From positions 2,790,001 to 2,854,000 of the forward strand of contig NC_085923.1 in the NCBI RefSeq assembly GCF_035222485.1: a stretch of DNA of 64,000 nucleotides, in the 5' to 3' direction. Of the stretch, positions 24,471-38,200 are shown one piece after another (positions within the stretch are counted from its first letter, which is position 1; each line of letters begins with the position of its first letter). The notes below the pieces were generated by a model, which saw only the letters and a list, made by a program, of their open reading frames with translations, was not told the origin of the DNA and ran no database searches. The position numbers were made by a program, and so were the translations under genes. This DNA comes from Podospora pseudoanserina. Its lineage: Eukaryota; Ascomycota; Sordariomycetes; Sordariales; Podosporaceae.

Positions 24471-25625
24471 ATGGCTTCTGCTGTTCGTGCCGCCCGCATG
24501 GCCCCGCGCTTTTCGGTCCTCGTTCGGCCCGCTGTCGCTCGCACAACCCCTTCGGTCTGCCAGCGCGCCGCCTTCTCCGTCTCGGCCGGCCGCTTCAAGT
24601 CTGAGGTGATCAAGGAGACTGAGGTTCCCGTTTCTGTCTACAACCCCGACGCTAAGGGCGTCGCTTCTGGCAATGCCGACCATTTCAGCATCCCCGTCAA
24701 GCCTCGTCAGCGTGCTCCTGAGCCCGTCGTTGAGGAGGATGAGGAGGTTGTTCCCCTTGAGGAGAAGGTCTACTCTCAGCTCCCAAAGACGCTGCAGAAG
24801 ATGAGCGTCCACGGCAAGGTCATCATCATCACTGGGTATGTTCATCTTGCACAACTTCGAACGATGGAAGTCATAAATTGCTAACAAGAAATTAGTGGTG
24901 CTCGTGGTCTTGGAAACTATATGGCCCGTGCCTGCGCTGAAGCTGGTGCCAAGGCCATTGCCATCTTCGATGCCAACCAAGAGCTAGGTGACGAGTCTGC
25001 TGCCGAGCTTCACCAGAAGACCGGCCTGCCCGTCTCCTTCTTCAAGGTTGATGTCCGTGACGGACATGCCATTGATGCCGCCGTCAAGAACGTCGTCGAT
25101 CTCTACGGAACCCCTGACGTCTTAGTCAACTCTGCTGGTATCGCCGATTCCAACATTCCCGCCGAGACATACGACCCAGCCATGTTCCGCCGTCTTATCG
25201 ACATCAACCTGACTGGTTCTTTCCTCATGTCCCAGTCAGTCGGCCGTGCCATGATGGCCGCTGGCAAGCCCGGTTCCATCATCCTCGTCGCCTCTATGTC
25301 CGGCTCCATCGTCAACTACCCACAGGAGCAGTCCTGCTACAACGCCTCCAAGGCTGGTGTCATCCAGCTCGGCAAGTCCCTCGCTGCTGAGTGGGCCAAG
25401 TACCAGATCCGCGTCAACTGCATCTCCCCTGGCTACATGGACACGGCCCTCAACAAGGTTCCCGCTCTCGACGCCCAAAAGAAGATCTGGAAGTCGTTGA
25501 CTCCCCAGGACCGCCTCGGAAACGTGGATGACCTCAACGGTCTCTGCGTGTTCCTCGCCTCTGACGCCTCCGGTTTCATGACCGGATCCAACGTCATCAT
25601 TGACGGTGGCTACAGTCTCTACTAA
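24471..25625 (+). CDS. Short-chain dehydrogenase, polyol (D-arabinitol-2-dehydrogenase-like), probably mitochondrial
   Basis: Classical SDR oxidoreductase, closest in my judgement to fungal D-arabinitol 2-dehydrogenases and related sugar-alcohol enzymes; the substrate is not certain. Exons 24471-24835 and 24896-25625 (60-bp intron splitting the nucleotide-binding motif) give 364 residues. The Rossmann motif TGGARGLG lies near 121-128, NSAG follows, the catalytic Ser is in VASMSGS and the YNASK motif places Tyr and Lys at about 270 and 274. The C-terminus IIDGGYSLY is SDR-typical. Unusual for the class, about 115 residues precede the core: an Arg/Ala/Ser-rich, nearly acid-free start (residues 1-45) that looks like a mitochondrial presequence, then an acidic linker. 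The start ATG has a good context (CAAAAATGGC); the open frame upstream of it has no ATG. Confidence 0.85.
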
Positions 25626-27708
25626 GTTAATGATACGACAAGAAATAATTTGCTGCTTTTATCGGCTTCGGGATACCCTATAGACGGTTTTGGCTTTTTT
25701 ATGTGTTCCTCATGGGCAGCAGCAGCAAAAATTAGTGGATTCTGACAATGGCATGGGTGGACGGATGGATGGTGATTATGGGGTCTTCATCTTCATGAGC
25801 GATGGGATTTTGTTTACTTTGGGGGCGTACAGCGATGATATCTTGATTTTTTTCATGGGGGTCTTTTTTTCTCTTTCTCACGATATGGGTGCAAACATTA
25901 AAAAGAATCGGGGGCTCATTTTTCACTGGATTCGTCTCTTTTTTTTTTTTTTAAAGTTCCGAGGTATGGGGAATCCTCAATAACGACTTAAGGTTTTAGG
26001 CTCGTTACCTAGCAAAATCGGATATCGCAAACAAAAGACTAATTAATATGAATATGGATTTATTTCCAGAATTTTTTGGGGTTTGCTCGTGATGTGGTGT
26101 CGAGGTTTTTGTTCTGGCCAATGTGCTGGCTTATATTTCCCATGTGGTGGTTGGTGTGGTAGGTCTTTGTCTTGGTTTGTTCTAGCGAGCTTCGAGACTG
26201 ATGGGAGGGAGGGATGCACGCGTGTATGGGCCTAGAAGATCTCCGAAAAGCTTGACAAAGAATGGGAGCTAGATTCGGGAGTTGCCGAGGTTCTTCTTCA
26301 TTATCAATGATATATGCTTCTTAGTCGATTTAGCAAGAGGTTCTAGACTGGGAGACAGACCGTGGAGGAAGGGTGGTGGAGGGTCTAAAATGTGTTGTGT
26401 GTGTGTAACAACATTTCGCAAATACGAGAGATTTGCTAGACTTGATCTGATTATTCACAGTAGCCCTTTGTGACGACTGGAACAGACGATTGTTTGGTCT
26501 TGTCGAATTGATGGCTTGGCTTTGCTCCTTCTTTATCGGTATTCCACCCCCTGAATAGAATCCATAGCCAAGGCATATAGGCATATATCTCCATCTCATC
26601 CAAACTACCCACCCACCCACCACAGCAAATCACATGCTCATGCCAAAATCAGGTAGCACAAAACTCCATTTATTGCTGTTTGCGCCTTTTATGTGAATGA
26701 TCGTTGGTTGGTAGGCCGATTCCCAGGGTGGCTTCGAGCCCCCCACGTCCGCTCCTCACTCGTTGCTGTTGGGCATCACCGCCTCATCACTAGGTAGTTA
26801 TACCATTTTGCTACCTACCACCGTATTTAGTTTCATCAACTGATACCTTTTACAACCGCAGGGATAGAAAAAATCTCATAGTTAAAGGTTAGAAAGAGAT
26901 TCAGTTCTCTCCCCTACTCAATTTCATACCAAACAGGAGAGGAAGCCCTAACGTGCATTTCATACAGCTCAATCAGCTCTTGCTTCAACAAGTCCCAATC
27001 ATCCATTCCATGCCATAGATATATATACACAAAAACGCCCACCGACATAAGAAACGCAAGCACTGTAGGTGCCTCAAGCATGATCATAATTTGGCGATTG
27101 GTGTAACACCGTCCTTCCCCCGCCCAAACCCCAAGCATGGGCCCCCATTCCCTTCTTACAAAACACCATCGAAAAGACCTCGCCAACTCCCCTTAACCTC
27201 TCACCAAAACCCCTCACGATCAAAGTCAAAAAGTAAAAAGAATCTGAGAAAACTGGCCTTTTGTAAAATTTAAGCAAAACATATCCCTCTGCTTTGCCTT
27301 TCATCCTTCGTCCAAAAACCAGCTATAGCACTATCTCCCCCAACCAAAACTACCAACCAAACTCCCTTGCAAAAGCCCCACTAAACAACAGCCCAAGTAG
27401 AAAGCCAAAAAAAAAAAAAACGCTAAATTTGAATAGTATGATGTCTTTTTCCTCAAGACACAAAATATCATAGTAAGTAAATAACTCTCACCGCTTCCCC
27501 TACGCCCCAACCCCCCATCCACCCTGTTTAGATCCAACCAAAACATCACAAGTACATTTCAGTACAACATGGTAGTAAGTAATAGTAAGGGAAAAAACAA
27601 ACAAACAACTCGCTCGGTGAAAAAAAGTGTCTGTCTGGCTCCGCTTGGCCATGTGATGATGTCTGTGTGATCCGGTAAAAAGAAAATCCCACATCAGAGA
27701 TGAATCAT
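25626..27708. other. Convergent interval, SDR/PAK kinase
   Basis: Tail-to-tail spacer of 2.1 kb. Many T- and A-rich runs, short frames and no supportable gene. Around 26700-26830 there is a weak tRNA-like pattern on the minus strand (A-box-like TAGCAAAATGG) that does not fold. Confidence 0.55.
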
Positions 27709-30700
27709 TCATTGCCCCTTCCGGGCCTTCTCCTGAGCCCTCGCTTCCCTCGCCGCCCTCACCAACGGCGCCAGGGAAGATAGCTCAACGCATGTCTTCA
27801 TGAAGTCGTGCTATCATCACAAAGTATCAGCGTCAGTCTCCCAAAACAGTCGGAAAACAACCACCCCCATCAAAAATACAAAAGAAACAAGCGGGGAAGA
27901 AATAAAAGACTCACCCTCAACAAATCATGCGCGCTCGCCCTCTTCTCCGGATCCACCTTGAGCGCAAAGTACAAGAAATCCCTAAACACGGGTGACAGAT
28001 CCTGCTCGTTCTTGATGGTGGGCGTCCCGTTGGTAGCGATCAGCCACAGCGCCCTCAGCGGCGACTCGGTCAGGTACGGCGGCTCCCCCTCAATCATCTC
28101 GATGGCCATGATGCCCAAGCTCCAAATGTCGACTTTGCGTCCGTACTCCTTTCGCGTAACCACCTCTGGCGCCATCCAATAGGGAGTTCCCACCATGGTC
28201 GTACGCTTGTTTTGCGCCTCGTTGATGGTGGCGCAGAAGCCAAAGTCGGCTGTTGATTTTGGTTAGCCCAAGAACCCAAGAGTAGCCAGGTAATTGTGAG
28301 GTTACATACTGAGTTTGATATTACCCTCCATGCTCAACAAAATGTTGTCGCTCTTGATGTCCCGATGAATCACACCCTTGGAATGCAAATGCTGCAATCC
28401 CCTGAGCGTCTCCCTGCACACGCTCGCAATCTGCCCCTCGGTCATAATGTTGAACGTCACCACGTCCGTCAAGCTGCCGCCTTCCATAAACTCCATCACC
28501 ACCCACAACTCGCCAGCACAGAGATAACTGTCGATAAAGTTAACGATATTTGGGTGCGAGGATTCCTTCATGACCAGGATTTCGTTGATGATCAAGTCCT
28601 TCTTGGGTTGTTGCTCCAGGTTCATCTGCTTGATCGCCACCAGCCTGTTAGACCCTCGCTCATGTCCAGTAAACACTCCGCCGGAGGCACCCTGGCCGAT
28701 CTTGGTAAACCCGCGGTAGACTTCCCGCGGGTCCCCCTCGGAGCATATCCTCTTGAGGGCGGCGACCACGTCAACTCCGTTAGACTGTCGTGGTCGGTGT
28801 CGTGGGCGGGTTGAGTTGGCTTGTGCGACTTGCTGTTGGGATTGTGGTACCCGACCCGCTTGCTCGGCTTGTCGGAGATGGGGGTGTTGGGAGGATGGCG
28901 GGGTGGGCTGTTGGTGTTGTTGTCGCTTGCTGGTCGCCCGACCCAGCTGGCCCGTCATGGCCGCTTGGGCTTGTGCCATGGCTTGCTCTTGTTGTTGCTG
29001 CATCAGCTGCTGCTGGTAGATAGCTGCTTGGCTGGGGGTGGTGACAGCCGTTGTAGCTTGTGATGACGACGGCAGGTAAGGGGAGGTGCCGTTCGCTCGC
29101 GAGTTTGATCTGGACCGGAGCTCCTCCGGCAACATTGGGATGTTGTCCTTTGGTGGGAGATATGGTGTGGCACCATCTTCTCCTGAATGTGGCATGCCAA
29201 TTCCGGAGTCCTTCGCTGGATATCCAGGCTGCTGCTGCGTCCTCGAGGGGAGACTGGTTGGTGGTTTTGGCGCCGGTCGGCTAGGCATAAGGTTGGCATC
29301 TTTGACTGGAGGAGCAGGCCCCTTGGGGACTGGAGGGGGTGCGCGAGGGTTCTCGAAACTGCCTTCGTGGGTGACAGTTGGGAATCTCGGACTTGCAGGA
29401 GGGCTTATCAAAGGCGACATCGATGTGTACCCAGAAGTGAGCACACTTGGGGAGGGAAGGGTCGAGGCCGCCGAAGAGGGTGTGCTCCCAGATAGTCCTC
29501 GGTAATCGTTTGCTCGCGCATCGTGAAACTTCTCTAGTTGTACGTCTTCCTGGGGCTTTTCTGTAGTCTCCTTGTAAAATGTCAAAACATCGACAAGTAT
29601 CTGGGGGTGTTCTCGTGTGTCCTTCTCCGTGATGCCGCTCTCGTTGATTAATCGCTGCCACTCTTTTGGCAAGCCCTGTCAGTAAATAAGGGTTAGCCCA
29701 GCCGTTTGAAAGCTACCGAGAAAGCTAAAAAGGAGGCTACGAACAGTAAACTGGCCCGTCGTGCTGTCATAACCAACATGGGTGACATGCACTGGGTTTT
29801 CTGGCGCCGAGATCAATGGCTTCTTTGGCGAGCCGACCAGACTGTTCATGAAGCCTGAGAAGCCCGACTTTTTCCTCAAGACACTGGGCATCTTGGTCTC
29901 CTTCGTCTCGTCTGAATACCTCTTCGGCCCGGTCGAGCTCTCCGTCTTTGACGAGCCGCTGGCCTTCTCATTTAGAGACGATGCCTCTGTGGCGGAGAAG
30001 CTCGCCGATTGGCGGAGGGGCGGAGGTGAGTTGCCCATGACTCGGGCGTCCGAATTGGCTTGCGACAAGGCGTGAGGAGTTGATCGCGGCGGGGATGTGT
30101 TACGCTTGGCGGTGTTATTGTGGAAGTGGAGGTGGTGCGAGGTGGTTGTGCTTGTTGCGACGGGTGTGGTGTGGTGCGTGGGTGACTTCGTCGCTTCAAT
30201 GCGATTGAGAATGGCAGTGCCGTCAAAGGGAGCGCCAATTAGCTCGTCCGAGGTCTTGGTGCTGAGGGGTCGATGTTGAGCGCGGGGGGCAGTGGACGAT
30301 GATCTGGACAGCGACAGCTTTGGCGGCTTAGGTGCAGGTGCCGTAGAGTCGCGGGCGGGAAGGATGGGCGCGGTATGCGATCGGTTTGCTGGGGAGAGGG
30401 CCGACGAGGGTGCCGGTGGTGCGGCGGGGATGCGTGGCGAGGTGGTCTTGTTGTAGGCCTGCTTCTGCTTGTCGGACGCGTTTGGATGCTGGAGGTGCTT
30501 TGGGGCGGCGGGACTACTTCTGGCTAGGGGGGCGCTTGGGGCCCGCTTCAAGCTCGTCGAGCTTCGTTTGCTCCCTAAAGATTGGGCGTCAACTCCACGA
30601 CCATCGACACTGACACTGACACTACTGTAGACGCTGGAGGGATGATGGTGGTTCGGCGGGGGCTTCTTGGTGAGCCTGCGACGGTGTGAACTGCCGTTGC

Positions 30701-30731
30701 CGTTGAAAGAAGAAGTCTTGGGACTGTCCAT
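27709..30731 (-). CDS. ste20: p21-activated kinase, Ste20 type
   Basis: Ser/Thr kinase activated by Cdc42/Rac, controlling polarity and MAP-kinase signalling. Four exons (30731-29745, 29675-28310, 28249-27915, 27810-27709; introns 69, 60 and 104 bp) give 929 residues. A CRIB motif spans the first junction at about 308-345 ([16 protein letters not shown], then GLPKEW). The middle is Pro/Ser-rich, then Gln-rich (about 540-640). The kinase domain runs from about 651 ([10 protein letters not shown]) to about 900, with HRDIKSDN near 762, the DFG aspartate just after the third exon begins and GTPYWMAPE in the activation segment. I see no PH domain, and [17 protein letters not shown] plus [14 protein letters not shown] resembles Ste20 more than Cla4. 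The start at 30731 is the first ATG; the frame opens earlier only with non-ATG codons. The last exon supplies the 33 C-terminal residues. Confidence 0.88.
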
Positions 30732-33700
30732 CTCTCTCTTCCAGTTGCTCCCGGTCTCCCGTCTCAAGACAGACTCACGGCACAAAGGAGGGCTGGGACT
30801 GGGACACGGGCGGATGGGGTGGCAGCATTAAACAATCAGATAATAATAATACTTAGCAATAATAGGGAGAGAAGAAACCATGGAAACGTACGAATTCTAT
30901 GTGAGGTGACTCCAGGGGGAGGGGGGGCAGTCACAGTAATTGAGGTACGGAGCGAGGGTAGCAGAGTGCAAAATTGCGTTTTGGCCTCTCGTTTTTCGTT
31001 GTCGTCCTCCTCGCCTTCTGCTTGGCTGTGCTTCAGTTCAGTCCTTGTACATGCTGCTACAGAGAAGACCTTGGCTTCCCCCGGGCCATCATGGTGGCAT
31101 TTGGCGGAGACGCAGCGCGATTGAGACTGCCGGACACAGTGCGAGCCAGACGCAACGTCGGCGGCAAAGGGAACGAACGGAGAGGAGGGGCAGCAAGACG
31201 ACGAGACCCAGCCAAGGAACAGGGGGCCCTGTCAGAACGGACACCGGACTAACCCTCCCGGGCCACCGTTTTCTAGAACTCAGGCGGACGACAAGGTGGT
31301 GACAGGACGACAGCAGTCACAAGCTCCCGCGCGTTAAAAAAAATGAAAAAGATGGGATGGCAGGCAGGTTGCTATGAGCAGCGCATGAACCACCAAGCAG
31401 CAATCAGGCGCGAGAGGCTGCCGCACTATCGGTTCTTGCTCTCCTCTAGTCAAATCATTGCTCAACTTGTGAGGTCTGGCGTGACCCTTATCCAAAGTCA
31501 GGATACCCCTCAGTCACAGCTCCTGTTTCCTAGGGGGCCTTAATGCCTCGTAACCAGCCACCAAGCTCTCAAGGCTTGTGACAAAGCCTTGTCGATTCGG
31601 ACCGTGCTTGCATGAGTTTAAAATGGCAGGATGATGGGTTTGGAGCAAACATGTCCTGCTTCTGGGTCTGAGCGGGACACGAGAGTGGGGAGATCGGCTT
31701 TGAAGGGGCACAGTGGGAATTCGACTGATCGATAACCCTGATGATGGGATTGTGGAGAGGTGGGGGGGGCATGGAGAAGAAGCATGCGAGCCAGTTGAGT
31801 TCAACACCCACAGTTCAGCTTGATTTCACGGAGGGCGATACATAAAGAGATAAAGGTAGTGGTGTAGAGATAGGATTATCAGGTTTGTGTGGTGGTTTGG
31901 AACCGCCGACGAGGTTTCCTTGAATTGTGCCCAGCAAAGTGGCAGGAAAACCGTTGGAAATGACCGCCGATCGACAAGGGTCGCCTAGGAGGGTCCCATT
32001 TTGACCCCACACCAGCCTACCCGACCATCAGGGTTCGCCCGTGCTTTTGCTCTCCGTTTCAAAACTACCCAGCAACGTCCAGCTGCCCATCATCATGCTC
32101 AAAGCTGCATGGAATCACGATGCCATGGCGGTTCCGCCGGCAGGGCATCATATCTAAGGTTGCTCCCGAGGAACCCTTCCTCTCTCGTGCAGAAACCTGC
32201 ACATGGGGCGCTGTACATACATCGACCCCGTACCTCGTCTTGCCACACTTTCTCGATTATTCTGTTGCATGTCAGCGAACACCGAAGTCTCCGAGATATC
32301 TGGGTCAACCGCATAGTTTTCATTGTTTTCTCAACATGCTGACGGGGGCTCGGGAAGCATTTGGGCACCGCTACGATAGAGAAGAGAATAGGTAGTGACA
32401 TGACAGGCTAGATGTTAGGATGCTTGGTGTCAGACCAGACAGATGCCAGTAACCATCCTAAAATGCATCACATCGACGGGTGATAGACCCCGCAGCAAGC
32501 TGTCGATCATAAACGGCTGATTTAAAATCTTAGGGGGGCGCAATGGCATATTACGACATCAATTATCAAGGAGACAGCTCTGTTAGGAAGTAGGAAGATG
32601 TATGAAACCCTAACCCTTCCGTTACTATTTGACGCTTTACACTTGGCTTTGTCTAGAAGAATATTCCTCATCCTTCATCACAACTGTCTCTGCAAAGGTG
32701 GTGATTGTCTGAAGATCCTATCAATGAACGTTAGATATCATTGGGCTCGATATCAGTATCACGGCATCTCTATTTTGATCAACTCCTGGTAGCCATTCCT
32801 AGTCAGACACGCGGCCAAAACTTCTGTATTCTGTCGGTATTAACTAGGATCTGTTATAGGTCGCACTGCTACCGCCCATAATACAACAGCAACAGCGACT
32901 ACCTGCTGTCACCTACATCCACCTGCTACCATGGCCATGAGCCCCAATTCCCCAATCGCCTGTCAACGGAACGGCTGCTGCAGCAGGTATGCAGCCAATG
33001 CACCAGCCCTCGTCACTCCGTGTCTGTTTTTGGAACCGTGGAGGAAGAGAGCCGTCACATTTTCGTACTGTACCAGTTTGTACACTGTGTCGTTGGAGCA
33101 AGCCTACAGTGGACAGACCTTCCAGAACATCAACGGAAGCCAGCGAGATTGGGCAGCATATGGGAATAACGGGCAGCTGCACCACGGAAGAAAACGATGA
33201 ATCGCTCTCCCCGGAGATAGGCTTCGAGAACCCGAGACATAGACTTCACTACGAAACACCAAGATCTGAGCTGACTTTGCACGCTTCATTTCCATCCTCT
33301 GTTCTTTGGTGTTCAACAGCAGTCTATGTCACTGTTTCTGGCCCGTGAAAAACTGCCTTCATACGTTGATGGACTTGCCAATATGCTTCTCTTTTGACTA
33401 ACCCATATGTCTCTCTCATCTAGGTAAATAATCACGAGTTCAACTCACACGCGGCCATCCAGACCATCATGAAACGCATGTTCCGAGTCTCAGTCACTGA
33501 CAAGCTATCTGAATGAGACCAATGGATTATAGACACGGACCTGGCCTCATGAGGAGAGGCCTTCCCCGGAATGACCTGACTGGACAGATATACGCCGTTA
33601 TGCGATGAGGGGAGATGACGATACCGGGGTTAGCAACGCTGTGTTCACATCCCCGTCTCCTTCTTATTAGCTGCTCGGCACACGGCAGACGCCACCTTCT

Positions 33701-34790
33701 TCCACCTGCCCTCTGGAGAGTGATGAGACGGGCCCTCAGGCGAGGAACAGAGTCGGGCACTCTACTTCACACGACATTTCGGCGCGCAAAACGGGAGTGC
33801 ACAGGTCGGCGTGGTTTGGAGGCCGACTGGATCGAGCCGATGCCAGTGTTGCAAGGCTTGGTGGTAGGATCTAGAGGCCGTTGATAACAGGTGAAAAAGC
33901 ACATCAGCTCGGTCTTTTTGTGTATCGTGACTAGGACGGCGCATCGCGGACCCGAAATTTGTTCTCATATTGGTCCTTTATAGGTTGGTATAGAGTCGTA
34001 TCCGAAAATCGCCTGTCGAGGACCAAAGCCTTCAACACACTCTATTAGTTTCAGCTATAGATGCCGCAAGCCATACGAGATGATCTGGCTCTCAGCTGGC
34101 TAGATCCATGTAGGACATAAATGGACATCGACTCCCAGTTGCACTCTGATAGCTGGCACTATATATTGCCTGAGACCCGTCCAGTTTCCTTCCGAACCGT
34201 CCTTCTGTGTTCATTCCTCTCTCATCATCTCAATATCTTTCAGGCCTTGCCAATCTGTTACTCACCCACACTCATCCTCATCCCAAACACCAGATTTCAG
34301 AAAGCACTCGAGATTCGGAGAATATTCTGTCTCTTTGACAAGATGGAAAGGCATGTCCTTGCCTAGCTGTAACACAGCAACCAGATCAAGCAAAGATGAT
34401 GCATGGTTGGATTGTTCTCGAATGTTGGCTTGGCAGATGAGGTTTGACAGCTGCAAAAGATGCGATCCAAGGCCGGTTGGCGGACGTGGCAGCCGTGGCA
34501 GCCGCAAGTGGTGCGGGGCATGGGGCGGCGGATGGTGTGGCTTGAGAGTAACCTGGAAGACTGGCCCACCTCGGCGCCGGGGGGTTCGATGGCGCTACCA
34601 AGCCAATCCCCTTGCTCAAACATTTTTTTGGTGAAGCTCGATTGGAGAAAGTGTTGAATGTCCACCTGGCTCCAGCTTGCTCCAGACCGCGAGACCCCAT
34701 TTGTGAGCAACTTCATCGATTGCTTGTCTGGCCTTTTCTCTGTACTGCCCTCCACACGGCCGTCGCACTGCTCGTTCCCTCCCGCCCTCC

Positions 34791-34797
34791 TATATAG
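34791..34797 (+). promoter_or_regulatory. TATA-like box, KH-domain gene
   Basis: TATATAG about 450 bp before the KH gene's ATG and upstream of the probable leader intron, so spliced leader length would be roughly 300 nt. Confidence 0.3.
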
Positions 34798-35053
34798 CCG
34801 CTGAACAGCAATTGCGTCAATTCCCTGCGCATGATGCTCTAAATCCCCATCATCATCATCGCCCGCCGTTTTAATATTCGTTTCCGCTGTTTTCCCCTGC
34901 CTGCCGCAGACCAACACACACCGTCATCACGACCTCTTTCTACTACAGTCTTTCTCCGTGAGACCGGCTGTCACTGATTGGGCTTGTCGACCCTCGCTGG
35001 CTACAGTTTTTTTAATAGCTCTTTTCTCCAACGATCTGTCCGTTAATCCAGGC

Positions 35054-35167
35054 GTGAGTAACATGGCGTTGTGATGTCCCCGCTCTCCCACGCCCTCGCC
35101 ACACAAGCCTTTGGGTGCTGGGTGGACGTCGTATCTGATGGAGTCAACTTTATCTAACCTTTGCCAG
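35054..35167 (+). other. Probable 5'-leader intron of the KH gene
   Basis: GTGAGT donor, a CTAAC branch-point-like sequence about 10 nt from the end and TTTGCCAG acceptor, 114 bp long, finishing 80 bp before the ATG. Size and signals match the coding introns in this window. Confidence 0.5.
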
Positions 35168-35247
35168 ACTCCGCCAGGCTCTTCACTTGTCTTCACGACA
35201 AGCTTCTCCCGTCTTACGTTACGCATCTCGATATCTATCCCCCAACC

Positions 35248-38200
35248 ATGGCCGATAACGTTCCCGCTGAGCCCTCAGCTGCTAGCCAGCTCTTGCAACA
35301 GCATGCCACGCACCACGTAACGGTCGAGGATGTTGTAGACGAAGAGCTCCCACCCAAGTCTGCTACCAGCACCGAGGCTACCACCACGGAGTCTGCCCCC
35401 CCAGCAGCCGCACCAAATCCTGCGATGGCCAACATTGCTACCCAGTCCCGTGAGCTTTTCCCAGAACTCGGGACTGCACCCGCTCCTGTTGCCCGTCCCA
35501 CCGGTATCTGGGCCAAGAGAACCGGTGCCAATGGCACAAGCGAAAGCAATGGCACTCCTACAACATCCGCACCTCCATCCGGTGCAACGACTCCTACTCC
35601 CCCGGCTGTCAGGGGTCCTGCGAATATCTCGATCCCAGGCCGCAATGTTGAGTACACACTTTTGGAACCTCAACACGTGCTTCCTCGTGCCCAGCTGAAG
35701 AAACCCCTGCCAGACATTGCCAAGGACTTTAACCGTAGGTCGCGGGCACCTATCAAGGTCAGCACCATGGCGGATGGCAAGGTCAGGGTTGAGGCTACTG
35801 GCGCCCAGGATATTGCGACCCAGGCTCTGAAGGACTTCATCAACCAGATCGGCACTAAGCTCTCCATCAAGGTGTCGATTCCCCGGTCTACCAGGGCCCA
35901 TGTCATCGGCAAGGGCGGTTCCACCATCAAGGCCCTGCAGGAGAAGACTGGCGCCCGGATCCAGATGCCTAGGGTAGAGGATGCTCCTGCAGCCGCTGAG
36001 GATGAGGACGATGACAGCACGATCGATGTTTTGATCGAGGGCAACTCCCAGCAGGCTGCTGCTGCCCGTAACGCCATTTTGAAGATTGCTGGTGAACGGG
36101 CTGCCAACGTCAACACACGCCTCAAGGGCATCCCTGCCGAGTTCTTTCCCTTCATTGCCAAGAACGGTCTGATCAGCAGCCTGGAACAGGGTAGAGATCT
36201 TCAGGTCCAGGTGCCTTCGCACCCCGTCCGGGTGCCTCACCCGCCAGAGGCGCCTCAGGGTGGACAGCCTCCCGTCTTCTATCCTGCTGTTGACAACTTC
36301 ATCCAGCTCACTGGTGAGCGCGATGCTGTCAGGGCTGCCAAGGAGCAGATTGAAAGACGTGCCGAGGAGCTCCGCCAGCAACTCGCCGTCGACCAGTTCT
36401 CTCTCAACAAGGGACGTCATCAGTTCATTGTTGGCGATAAGGGCATTCCTCAGGATCAGTTCTTCGACCAGACCGGATGCATTGTTGTCTTGCCCGCCGA
36501 CGATGAGGACGAGACCGTCACCATTATCGGGCCTTCTGACAAGATCACTCCCGCCTCCGACGTGGCTATGGATCTCGCTATGAACATGCAGAGCTCCAAC
36601 CTTGATATCACTCGTTACTTCCGCCAGGTTCCTTCTGCTGCTGCCCATGCCCGCAACGTCACCCGCTATCTCCGCGAGAGAAAAGAGATTGAGCGTCTGG
36701 AGAAGCTGCACCATGTGCACTTCAACACTCCTTTCAATGCCAACGGCGCTCTTCCTTGGGAGCTCTATGCCCGTGATGGCAAGAATGCTATCCGGGCTTC
36801 CAACGAAGTCAAGGGCATCGTCGAGGGCCACCCTCCAGCCCGCATTGCGACGGCTGCGGTCGACCCCTTCTTCCACGCTTACCTGCAGAAGGAGGCTAGA
36901 CCCAAGGTTAGACAAGATTATGGTGTCCACCTTGTGATTCCCCAAGGCTCTGAGGTCGACTCCCCTCTTCTTCTTGTCTACGAGGGCCGCACAAGCCCTG
37001 ATTCCTACGAGATTCCTCGCGCTCAGCCCAGCCAGGCCGATCTGCTCGAAATGCAAAAGTGGCTTAGCGAGGCCCAAGCCTATATCACTGGCTTGATCGC
37101 CAAGCAGGATCCCTTGACTGCCGCTACCATGGAAGTTCCCACCAAGTTCCATGAGAAGTTGCGCAGATTCATCAAGAAGGAGCAGGAGAATCGCCCCGAG
37201 AACCAGATCCCTGTGCGCGTGTCGAACACTGGGTCGATCATCAACTTCCGAGGTCCTAGCTCTGCCGTGGAGTCGCTTGTGGCTAAGTGCCAGGCCTTCA
37301 TTGAGCAGGAGAAGGAGGACGAGAAGGAGCGCGGGTTCATCTTGGAGTTTGAGTTCCCCCAGAAGTTTGCCAACCACCTCATTGGCAAGGGTGGAAGCAA
37401 CATTCGGGAACTCCGCGACAAGTTCGACGTTGATATCCAGGTCAATGACGGGAAGGTTCAGCTCAAGGGTCCCAAGGCCAAGGCCGAGGCCGCCAGAGCT
37501 CATATCTCTGCTCTCGGCCGTCAGCTCCAGGACGAGGCTACTCACGTTTTGAAGATCGAGCCCAAGTTCCACCGTGAGCTTATCGGCGCCCAGGGCGCCC
37601 AGATCAACCGTCTCCAGACCCGCTACAAGGTCATCATCAATTTCCCTCGCACTGCTAAGCCTGCCAAGGACGACGAATCCGTTGCGGATTCGAGCGATGC
37701 CGGGAAGCACCGTCGTCAACAGGCCCCTGATGAGGTCATCGTTAGAGGCCCCAAGCGCGGAGCTGATGAGGCCCGTGATGAGATTCTCTCGCTGTTGCAG
37801 TATCTCAAGGATACCTCCTTCACCGACTCTATCACTTTCCAGCAGAAGCAGCTTCCTTCCTTGATTGGATCTGGAGGTGCTGTGTTGGAGCAGCTTCGCC
37901 AGTCCAGTGGTGCCAGGATTGACATCCCCGGCGCCAAGGAAGATGCTGACGCTGAGGTTGAGATCCAGATCAAGGGTACCAAGGCCCAGGTTGCTGCTGC
38001 CAAGAAGGCTCTTCAGGAGAAGAAGGCCGTGTTTGATGACACTGTAGTCAAGACCATCGATGTTGATCGCAAGTACCACAAAGCTCTTATCGGGACTGGC
38101 GGTAAGTATTGATACATGAGTATGCCCTTTGAAAAATGTTTACTGACGATTACAGGTGCCAATCTGCGGGACATCGTCGTCAAGGCTGGCGGTTCCGATG

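Larger units (their letters stand above)
30732..35247. other. 4.5-kb divergent interval, PAK/KH protein
   Basis: Upstream regions of two divergent genes. I see no coding frame on either strand that can be defended. The rightmost 450 bp hold a TATA-like site and a probable 5'-leader intron for the KH gene, listed separately. Confidence 0.5.

Noticed and set aside
26700-26830. A minus-strand tRNA-like pattern with an A-box match and 7-bp complementary ends.
   Set aside because: The T arm is not adjacent to the acceptor and no B box of acceptable quality is present, so no cloverleaf can be drawn; the short complementarity may be chance.
35275-38079. A 934-codon open frame antisense to the KH-domain gene.
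   Set aside because: The antisense frame is in codon register with the real gene, where its stop codons would correspond to TTA, CTA and TCA sense codons. These are avoided by the strong C/G-ending codon bias of this gene. The protein has no motif and no intron signals, while the sense strand has repeated KH motifs.
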